Part shown: positions 10,372 through 18,484 of the stretch, one piece after another
How the letters are laid out: the number at the start of each line of letters is the position of its first letter
How positions within the stretch are numbered: position 1 is the first letter of the stretch
Source: Vermamoeba vermiformis
Lineage: Eukaryota > Tubulinea > Echinamoebida
Reading direction: 5' to 3'
NCBI GenBank assembly: GCA_045837725.1
Contig: JBEWZL010000097.1
Location: 1-30,822, forward strand
DNA length: 30,822 nt
The notes under the pieces: model-generated
What the model was told of the DNA's origin: nothing
Databases searched by the model: none
Seen by the model: the letters and a program-made list of their open reading frames with translations, nothing else
Program-made: the position numbers and the translations under genes

Positions 10372-10396
10372 GAAAACAACATAGGATGGCAGCGCT

Positions 10397-10538
10397 AGGC
10401 GTTCTAAAGACGCGTTAACCACTCCGCCACACGGCAAGTCCAGCCACAGCCCTTGCTAAGCAATCGCCATGGCTGTCATCAACCGCGACAGGATTCGAAC
10501 CTGCGAAAATCCGATTTCAATTCGACGAAGAACCGCCT
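10397..10538 (-). tRNA. candidate permuted tRNA (Ser/Leu-like type II)
   Basis: On the minus strand a tRNA 3' half precedes a 5' half. The 3' half has a type II variable arm (10505-10518, GAAA/TTTC), a perfect T arm with B-box GGTTCGAATCC (10488-10504), acceptor strand CGCGGTT and discriminator G (10480). After 43 bases comes a 5' half with acceptor strand TGCCGTG (10430-10436) and a D arm with perfect A-box TGGCGGAGTGG (10419-10429), then the T run. The acceptor strands pair at six of seven positions (two G-U). The 43-base linker can fold (ACAGCC with GGCTGT; TTGC with GCAA). Leader AGGCGGTTCT (10529-10538) pairs with trailer AGAACGCCT (10397-10405) with one bulge, as expected for a permuted precursor. 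Against it: I could not build a five-pair anticodon stem from the two halves, and pair 1-72 is T-T. It could be a relic or have a further intron. The type II arm and G73 suggest Ser. Confidence 0.45.
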
Positions 10539-10775
10539 CGAGCATCAAGCATCCTGAAAGAAAATTGACAGATTTTGTTTAGGGACCGTCGCGGCTGGCG
10601 GTTAACACTGCGCAAGCATCTTTCGTTAAAAATGTTGCTAAAAGTAAAGATCTTTTTTTGAAGCGTTAATTCAGTAAAGTAGATTTTGTCTCGTACGTGT
10701 CCGGTAACGAAACAAAAAAGAATTTTGGTTGACAGCGTCGTCAATTCTGTCATATAACAAGCAAAGCGACTAACA

Positions 10776-11151
10776 ATGGGCCGAGGAGGAAAGAAGTTTG
10801 CCGGCACTTTAACTGAAGTGCTGCAGCCGTGCAGTCGTGCGTTGATGGGCATTGCAAGTGCTTTTGTAATTACGGGCATTATTTTATTGTCAGTAGTGTA
10901 CGCTAGATTTAATTCTTACCCTAATCCAGGTTAGTATCAATTTTTAAAAAGCAAAGCAAATCCGTTAACTTGCGGATGTCCAACTAAAATCAGCGTTTGC
11001 TGCAATATTCAATTTATACATATTATTTGTATTTAACATCATTTTTTGGTACAATTTAGATGATTTCATAATTTCGGGCGGTGTTCTACTTGGTTTTGGC
11101 GGTTTGCTGTTGGTGGTTGGAATTTCCTTGTTAATTTGCTCTCGAAAGTAA
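10776..11151 (+). CDS. small two-helix membrane protein
   Basis: Exons 10776-10929 and 11060-11151; 81 residues. The start is MGRGGKKFAGTL, basic, followed by a first membrane segment at about residues 25-43 (ALMGIASAFVITGIILL), a short polar link rich in Asn and Pro, a second segment at about 56-76 rich in Gly and Leu, and a CSRK end. The intron begins GTTAGT, a donor also used in the peptidase gene downstream. The two segments form a hairpin with both ends probably cytosolic by the positive-inside rule. The family is not recognised. An AATAAA-like signal lies near 11178. The next gene runs toward it from the minus strand and ends at 11206. Confidence 0.75.
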
Positions 11152-11205
11152 TATCCAATTTAATAGTATCATAATGTAAATAAATGTAGTTAACCTTTAT
11201 TATGA

Positions 11206-13308
11206 TTATTTTCTACGGAACATGTCAAAGACATTTTTAATCGTCGATTTTACCGTTGGTGTCACTAAACGAATAATAGTCGTTATTAAATAATACTAAT
11301 AATAGAATTCAAATTAAACTGCCTCAACTTACCTCCTAGTTCATCCAAATACGCCAGTATGTTTACATGCCCTTTGCTCTTGGCTTTATGATACAGTTCA
11401 GGACTTGGTGTCACGTGCCCACAGTGCACCATGTAACGCAACAGATCGACGTCATCGCCCAGTTGATTGATGGCATCAGGTGCCCACGGATCTTTTTATT
11501 GAAGAAAGTTAATGAGCTGTGAAAAATGTCGAATGACACGTGTCACTTTTTGACACTTTGACACTTTTGACTTACATTTGTGTTCGTGTGCGTATTTATA
11601 GCAAAGGGCATTGCCATGATCGCAACCAATCGAGAATTTGATGCCTGTAGTTGAAAATTCAATCGCAGTTAGTAGGAAACGAAAATAACCGCTTTTCTGA
11701 CTCCAAACGTACCTTGCTTGAGCAACCAAGCCATTGACGACACATTCCTCGATTGAATTGCAATAACGACATGCTTTTCGTCGAATTTAGCGCCGTGTTG
11801 TTTCATCCATTCAAGCACTTTGAGTGTTTCTACAGCCGCAAGTGTGAGAGGAAGTCTCAACATGGAACCCGTGATCTCGAACTTCTCGACATTGTACATG
11901 TACTCCAAAAAATCGACACCATAGCGATAGGTCAACCCCATTTCGACGTACTCAGCGTGAGTTTTTAATCTTGGTCCGAGTTTTTTTTCCATGACGTACT
12001 TCACGCAATCAAAATTTGCACTAATAGCGGCCTGTAATACATCTATTCGATCTCCGTCTTCATACTCTTTAGTATCAGTATCATAATGTTGCTCTTCAAT
12101 GCACCACTTCAAAAATTCTAGATCTGCGGATTCGGCCGCTAAAGTGCCAAGAGCGTTGGGTCTGTTCACCTTGTTCACCGTTGATAAATACTCTAATATG
12201 TCCTTTTGAGCGTTCTCAGCTGCCCTTGAGAAGATTTCGGGCAATAAAACAGCGTCAGGTACGTTTTCCATGAGATATTTCAACACATCCAAAGATCCGA
12301 CTGTTTCGACGGGGTACGAAATTTGCGCGCCATTCTCTATCAAGTATTTCAAGCAGTCTAAAGCGCCGTGTATTATTGCGTAGTATGCTGCTTCGCCACA
12401 AGGTGCACCGTTTTCGTAAGCGTACTTCAACAGCTCCAAGTCGTTCGCTTGCACTGCATTCTGGCTCGCGTAAGTCTTCCATTCGAGTCCTCGCGCTTTC
12501 AGAAATTTCACCGCTTCAAGGCTCCGAGCAATGATGTTGTTCACGGGGCAGCCTTCTTCCACGGCATATTTCAAGCACTCGAAACGATTGCAATTTGAAG
12601 CCATGTGTGGTATATTATCGTCCCATGGATATCCGTTCTCGTGCAAGTACTTTAAGATGTGCACGTGCCCTGCAGTAGCGGCAACACAACACAACGTTAT
12701 GCCGTGGTTCGTCTTCATGTTAATCTTGTTGCTGATGTTCTCGAGGCAGTACTTGAGCATTTCTAGGTTGCCAATGCGGGATGCTTCATTGGCCACTTGT
12801 AGGTTCAATCGACATCCGTTATTTCGCAGAAATTTCAAGGCCTCAAGTTGGTTGTTCACAGCAGCGATGATCGCGAGATCTGTCGTGAAAAAGAAGTTCA
12901 ACGACTTCAAATACTCCAAGCATGATATACTGCCAAGCTTGATGAAGTAAGCAGCGCATTCATTCTGATCGAGAACGAAGTGTTTGGGAAACGGATGCAG
13001 ATCCAAGTGCGAGTTGAACAAAGACTTGCATGAAGATCGGAGCATTAATGCATCGAAATAATTTGTGTGGCTTATGATAATCTTCATTATCTCATTTGGC
13101 ACTCCTAACAAGCCCTGGCTATCCTAAAAAAAATAAATATTTGAAAATTTCGCAAAAAAATTACCGTGGTGCTAGTTGCTATTAGGGCGCCAAAAATGAA
13201 ACAACTTAATTAAATGACAAATTAATTGCCTACTGAAATTAAATTTCGGTTCGATCGGGTAAAAAGTTTAATTTTAAAAGCCTTACCTGCGTAGCCTTGA
13301 CCGGCCAT
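11206..13308 (-). CDS. F-box-like / ankyrin-repeat protein
   Basis: Minus-strand exons in coding order: 13287-13308, 13165-13178, 11713-13123, 11576-11644, 11333-11491, 11206-11264; 577 residues, all in frame. The main exon begins DSQGLLGVPNEIMKIII and carries a degenerate F-box at residues 17-50 (PNEIMKII, then RSSCKSLF). About 14 ankyrin-type repeats of the amoeba style (LECLKYAxENGxPW; for example LKYLHENGYPWDD) fill the rest and run on through the 3' exons (HGNALCYKYAHEH, then YPWAPDAINQL), which confirms those splices. The 5' end is less sure: a 14-nt exon and a 41-nt intron are needed to join MAGQGYA to the F-box, and an upstream in-frame ATG at 13467 would add 53 residues. The last exon (ends FDMFRRK) depends on one splice; reading through gives an alternative end near 11290. 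It is probably an SCF-type adaptor or a general scaffold; the binding partner cannot be told. Confidence 0.82.
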
Positions 13309-13565
13309 CTGTGCCCTTTGCGTAAAGCTTTTTTCATTGTTAGACGTGAGTGGTTGACTATACAGTAATAAATTCCAATGACCAAAATCCGTACAATTGT
13401 TCCTGTCATTGTGAGTTTGGGAACGAGCTACGTGTACTGAAAATGCTCTTATTAGCGATTCCTCCATATAAATTATTATTAGTATTAAGCAAAAATAATT
13501 GATGACGGCAAAGTTTAGGGTTTTTATTGCAATAACTCGACAAAAAATCGTTCTTCAAATTCTGC

Positions 13566-14006
13566 TCAGATCTGGCGATAATCCGTCGGCGAAGGGTGAC
13601 CGGAGACTCTTCTTAAGCCAATAATCGCGATACAAATTGAAACAGCAGCTAATACGGCACCAGGAATGGTGAATACGTAGCAGAGGTAGATCAGATCGCC
13701 AAGCAGAGGACCAAACACGATAATATTGACGACGAGAGTGGCGATCCAAATTAATTCCAGTAAAATAGCCATAATTAACACCATGATCCAAATAGCAGGT
13801 TTGTTGAACGCATCCACACCTGAGTCTTGAGCATTTTTCTTCTCTTTCATGAGCCCGACGAAGCTCATTACTAGGCCAGCAATAGCGCCACATCCAGCGA
13901 TAAATAGGGCCATATGATATCCTACGATAAGAAGTTGCGGGATCCACACGGCAAGTTGAGCCAATCCAAGGAAGCCACTAAGTATAACAAGACCTCGTAA
14001 TTGCAT
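13566..14006 (-). CDS. four-helix integral membrane protein
   Basis: Single exon, 146 residues, starting MQLRGLVILSGFLG. Four hydrophobic segments are visible at about 5-27, 31-53, 71-95 and 99-127. A charged loop with several Lys lies between segments 2 and 3 (GLMKEKKNAQDSG), and the tail after segment 4 is polar and Arg-containing. By charge both ends and the middle loop face the cytosol. The topology resembles small four-helix families (MARVEL-like or tetraspanin-like), but the cysteine pattern of tetraspanins is absent, so no family is assigned. It is one of the few intronless genes here. It lies between two minus-strand genes in the same orientation. Confidence 0.8.
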   Translation of the reverse strand: MQLRGLVILSGFLGLAQLAVWIPQLLIVGYHMALFIAGCGAIAGLVMSFVGLMKEKKNAQDSGVDAFNKPAIWIMVLIMAILLELIWIATLVVNIIVFGPLLGDLIYLCYVFTIPGAVLAAVSICIAIIGLRRVSGHPSPTDYRQI

Positions 14007-14414
14007 TTTTGAAGGTTGTAATCAATTTCGAAGTGCTATATTAAATAACAATAGATCGCTTCATTTTTAAATGTTTTCGATTCACAAATTTCATTCCTAA
14101 GAAAAGGATTTGTACGTCCGGTCGAAAAGTGATTTTCGAAAATTAATAATAGGGAACCGATTACCTACATTGTGATAGATGAATCTAGAAGGTTGCATCG
14201 AAAAATATGAGAAAGATTCAGATCTGGATTCAAGTGACCTGGGGTCCCCTGATCTGAAACTATTTTGCTTTCAATAGAAATAATAATATATTATGTTACG
14301 TAGTATATAGCCTAATATAAAGTCATAAAAGTTTGCCGAATGTAGCGCTACATCCAACACTTTCAAAAAAATGTTGAGCGTTAATAGCAATTCTGAATTT
14401 AAGTAATACTAGTA
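14007..14414. other. spacer upstream of membrane protein gene
   Basis: No gene seen. It is the likely promoter region of the minus-strand membrane protein and the 3' flank of the F-box/eEF1A-like gene. It is AT-rich and contains AGATCT/GGATTC-type sequence near 14219. An AT-rich TATTATTA repeat at its right end merges into the Asn codon repeat of the neighbouring gene. Confidence 0.5.
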
Positions 14415-16726
14415 TTATATATTATTATTATTATTATTGCTTGACTTATCTGGATAAATCGTGTCCAAACGGGTGTGCTCGATTCCTCGGTCAATACTGC
14501 CCACAGCAACAACATGCCACTTTTGATTCATAATCACGAATCGACCGCACGCGTCAGTATAATCAGGATTGCGTGTCGTAAGATTCAGCGTAGTAACGGG
14601 TGCTAGTGGCTGTAGAATAACTTCGGCTTTTTCACCTACATCCGAAGTCAGATCAGTTGGAGAAACCAAATGCTTTCAAAATTTTTCAATAAAACTATAT
14701 AAAATAGTACGAATATAATCAATTTTTAACTAAATAACAAATCACTCGCAGATTCTTCCTCCGGATCGGATCTGGATCTGGATCCAATTTTAATGACTAA
14801 ATTTTTGCGCTACGTACCTTTCATAATACCAAAACATTTTCGCTCCTCTTTTAATGTCTTAATATCGAGCTCATTGCCATTTTTGTCCCACACAGTCAAA
14901 ATTTTTGCAACAGTTATGCTAGCGCGAATGCCGAGACTATGAATTGCACCATTATAGCCCTATACTCTAGTTAGCATTACCTTATTTGGTTATTGAAGTT
15001 AAATTTAATTACCTCCGTTATTAGGCCGCTCCATTTGTACTCGGGCAAAATGTCGCCAACGTTCAAAAGTACAGCGTGAAAGAGTTTGTTGAATTGACCA
15101 GTGTAAAAATATTCTTTAGTTATCACAGTTGATGGATAACGAACGAAATGATATTTCTGCAAATGTTAGTTGTCACATCTTGCCTCGTAAAATAAAAAAA
15201 TTACTCGTAATGGCGGGCATTGTACACTCAAAGCAAGCGTTACGTAAGAACTAGTAAATATAGCATTAGTATTAACATAAGTACTTTTCAAAGTGATTGT
15301 AACACAACGTACTTTGATAAAGCCATTGAACGTGAATTGTGATTCGATTGGATCTCGATGACTTGGGCTGGGACAAAATTTTTCCTATCGTAATAACCGA
15401 AATAGCCAAATAAAGGTTCTATGACGGGCAGCTTATTGACTCCTGTTGGAAAGACCTGAATGTTATCACCGACAGAAACGCATCCGTCTGTGTTGTATAA
15501 AACAAATGATTAATGGCAAGCAAAATACGACTTGTATCATACCAATTATATAAACGCCAACGACGTGCAGTCCTTTTTTGCTCAAATTCGGAAAATGTTT
15601 CACTATCGATGCGTTGAATTTTGTAAAGAGTTTGTTGATGGACGGAGCTGCTGGTTCATTTGCGACATGGTTCAAAGCACTCCACAAGCCCATGCCAGTA
15701 TTGTACCACGTCATATTAGTGTTTGCATCACTAGTCATTGGTGTTGACATGTCTTGAATACTCATTGGAATGAAGTGCATGCGATCCAAACGGTGAGCAC
15801 CGATCACTTTGACCGCGACCTTTTTGATGCTGTCTACGCATTTTGTATACTCTAATAAATCGATTAACGTTAGATGTAGTTAATAGCCGACATCTATAGT
15901 ACTACCTTGCTCGCTATATTGTACTAGATCCATTTTGTTGATAACAAATATCCACTCAACATCGCTAGTCAGCGCGTGGTACGTGACCAGATCTTGACGC
16001 AACTTTGCTTTGAATTGCTCTATATCACCACAAGTAACTACGTATATGATTGCTTGACACTAGCATTACAAAATTAGAACTGATCCAAGACAGTTGGTAC
16101 CGGCACATCCGTGGATGGCGCGTTGACTTACTGCTCCGCAATTGGCATACATCATCTTGACTTGATTTTTCCTCGTAGAACCGTGCCATATATTCGCTCG
16201 AATGTTTTGGAGCTGAATTCCGTTGATCTGATAAGTATTATCATTGACAAGTTTTAATGGCGGTGTTGTGGCTTCTTTTGCTATTGATAAATTTTTTATG
16301 CGCACAGAAAAGTCTAATTCATCTTTTAGTCGGCTGTAGAGCGTTGTGCTTCCTAAATTTAAAATTATTAATTAAAATTTCTTCGCCTAGGTACAAATTT
16401 CGCTAGCAAGGCTGCCATATTACGGTAAATCTTAATATAATATAATAATATTGGAATTAAAAATATTACCTGCCCCAGGTAAACCAGTAACAAGAATATT
16501 TAATGAATTAGGCGCTGCTAGCCCGTCCGATAGTGTGGCTTGAATCAAATTAGCTGTTGCTTTCGAGGACCTAAATTATTATTATTAATTCCGTTCATTA
16601 AGATTGGTCGAACAAGTAAGGCAGATGTGCCTACCTAGCGAGGCTTCGGATAATTGTATTCAATGGCAAATAAGAGAAGATCTTTGAATTGATCTCTTTA
16701 GGTAATATGCTAAAATAAGAAGCCAT
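14415..16726 (-). CDS. F-box fused to divergent eEF1A-like GTPase
   Basis: Ten minus-strand exons in coding order: 16635-16726, 16470-16570, 16132-16352, 15906-16059, 15543-15851, 15313-15487, 15205-15250, 15013-15156, 14818-14959, 14415-14635; 534 residues, all in frame. Residues 8-31 (LPKEINSKIFSYLPLNTIIR) are an F-box. The rest follows eEF1A/HBS1-type translational GTPases. The G1 region at 56-70 (NILVTGLPGAGSTTLY) lacks the P-loop Lys. A W-H-G sequence stands where G3 (DxPGH) should be. G4 is kept as NKMD at 179-182. Domain II covers about 230-340. Domain III has GYNGAIHSLGIRA near the start and CGRFVIMNQKWHVVAVG near the end, matching GRFAVRDxRQTVAVG of eEF1A. The tail is an Asn run from an AAT repeat. 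Loss of G1 and G3 residues suggests a GTPase that no longer hydrolyses GTP. With the F-box it may act as a ubiquitin-ligase adaptor rather than a tRNA carrier; that is inference. The last intron (182 nt) uses an acceptor chosen because it restores MKGEKAEVIL. Confidence 0.85.
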
Positions 16727-16847
16727 GTTCGTTGTGGTTACTTGTTAACGGCACAAATAAAATTCAGATGCGCAGTTTTATTGGGTTGGTGGACAAATGA
16801 TCCGAGCCACCTTGCTTGCATGACAAAACTATGCTTATGACTATTAA

Positions 16848-17582
16848 TTAAATGTAAGTAATATCCCAGTGGTTGCTTTCACGAGCGTAAATGTTGCCAG
16901 CTGCGGATCTGTATTGTGCAGCACCATCAGAGCGACGACCAATGTTAGTAAAGGTACGGGTAATGTAGCTATCGATGCAGCTGTTCAAAGCAACGTCGAC
17001 CTTGTAGCCATTCCAGTGAGACATAGCGTTAGGGCGGCCAGCATGACCAGTCTATCGAACGAGAGCCGATTAATCACTGAATAAGCAATATAATAGTTTT
17101 TCTTTAGGTAATATTAAAAAGGAAATATTAGATAAGTGAAAAGTAACGATTGCATGAGATTTACGATTTGGATTGACATTTGACCGTTTGATAAATCTCG
17201 TAGGAGGTTGCAAAAAGCCACCATAAGGATATTAAATCAATTAATACTAACCTCAGTTCCTCCAGTAATGGTGATCGAGCAGCCTGAAGCGTGACGGAGA
17301 GTAATAACGCCGGTGATAGTTTGAACACGGATGGTATCCAAAGAAGTGCAGCGAGCGTTGTTTCTGTCGCTGCAGCCTCCGCTCGATGATATGCCAATGC
17401 CTGTTGATTGATTAATATCAAAATTGAATCAATAATTCAATTTCAGAATCCAAAAAACGGATGGTGGCAAACTCACCAGCGGCACGAACGCGAGCTAGAG
17501 CTTCAGCATGAGACAGGCGTTGAGCAGAAGCAATGGAAAAGACGGCGAGCAACACAATAGCATAACAGATAGCGTATTTCAT
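16848..17582 (-). CDS. secreted M15-like zinc peptidase
   Basis: Minus-strand exons in coding order: 17477-17582, 17252-17400, 16848-17051; 152 residues. A clear signal peptide (MKYAICYAIVLLAVF, then ASAQ) gives a mature protein of about 132 residues with several Cys (GGCSDRNNARC), probably disulphide-bonded. The core has the hedgehog/DD-peptidase (M15/LAS) zinc pattern: SHWNGYKVD, giving ligands His97 and Asp104, and NHWDI with His146. Such domains cleave peptidoglycan peptides in bacteria, and small secreted relatives with CTSL-x-IR and GGTE-x-GH occur in actinobacteria and fungi. In a bacterivorous amoeba a role in digesting bacterial walls is a reasonable inference. Intron 2 is 200 nt; its acceptor GATAG is chosen because it gives GGTETGHAG. 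Codon use is biased as in the array genes. Lateral transfer in the past is possible, but the gene now has two normal introns. Confidence 0.82.
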
Positions 17583-18484
17583 TGTTGTTCGTCGACGAAG
17601 AGGTTAGTGCGATTTTTCTATGGTGCTGCGCAGTTCAAAAGTGAAGTAAAATGACAAATACCAGAGCGTCCGGGTAATTAATGGACAATTAACGTCATTA
17701 ATCATTATTGCACGCGTTGGAAAGCGATTCAATCATGGCAAAGTACAAAAAATCCCACGTTTGTGTTTTGGCGTATTATCTCATTCCGAAATGTAAATAA
17801 ACAAATATCCACAATACGAAACTTATTTGTGCTATCTGGTATCTGGTGTTAATAGCGATAGAACTGGAAAATACTAAAATAAGGTAAGATCGGATAGAAT
17901 CAAATTAATTTACAACCGCTTTTCCTATGATTATTGATAAAGAATTTTTCGTTTAAGTTTTGAATTAATTTTCCTATTTTTTGGCTAGGGTATACATATT
18001 TTTTCATAATTATTATATATTTAATGCAGATCAAGATTTTTATCAGCCGCCTTGGAGGAGAGACAAACTACTACGTACGAGTTTGCAAACGAAATATAAT
18101 ATTTGATTTGGAGATTGTCAGCTTGCAACGTTGCTGATCTCGCGTCATGTTTGTTGCGATTAATGCTGAAAAATTGAGGCCTGCAAGCACGCATTTTCCT
18201 TCTCACCTTGCGATCAACTTAGATTTTCAATATTGTTCCAGGTACTAGACAATCTATTATAATAGATCTTCAATTGGGAGCATCACAGACCAAAGTAAGT
18301 TTTGAGACACTAATCACTTTGAAGATTTTCTTAAATCGCCATAGCATATCTACGATATTAGGTGATCTCACAATAAGAGAAACGGCAGATTCTGACGGGG
18401 TGGGAAATGGGGAAAAGGGGCCCGTGAGTTCAATCACCAAAATTTAAATAGCACAAACACCTAGACCATGAATAAGCAGCGAAG
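17583..18484. other. divergent intergenic spacer
   Basis: This lies between the starts of the minus-strand peptidase and the plus-strand P450. No supportable gene: small open stretches lack codon bias and splice support. It holds both promoters. A G-rich patch lies at about 18397-18425 and an AATTTAAATAG box at 18440-18450 is a possible TATA element for the P450. Confidence 0.5.

Noticed and set aside
12531-12950. A 139-codon plus-strand frame opposite the ankyrin gene
   Set aside because: It is a shadow of the ankyrin reading frame on the other strand, where repeat structure and splice sites are clear.
13250-13262. A GGTTCGATC sequence resembling a Pol III B-box
   Set aside because: No A-box, acceptor pairing or cloverleaf can be built around it.
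13555-13947. A 130-codon minus-strand frame overlapping the four-helix protein
   Set aside because: It lies out of frame within the membrane protein gene and has no hydrophobic pattern or start context of its own.
14417-14440. AAT trinucleotide repeat considered as a stand-alone microsatellite
   Set aside because: It is coding on the minus strand, giving the C-terminal Asn run of the eEF1A-like protein, so it is described there.
14636-14669. Upstream extension of the last eEF1A-like exon (starting LVSPTDLTSD)
   Set aside because: No acceptor there keeps the frame from the previous exon; the GATGTAG acceptor does, and it gives MKGEKAEVIL, which aligns with eEF1A domain III.
16066-16131. Read-through end of the eEF1A-like exon into intron sequence
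   Set aside because: A GTAAGT donor at 16126-16131 and the next exon restore the GTPase-like text, so the extension is intronic.
17744-17800. Short ATG-led frame in the spacer before the P450
   Set aside because: It is about 21 codons with no splice continuation and no conserved feature.
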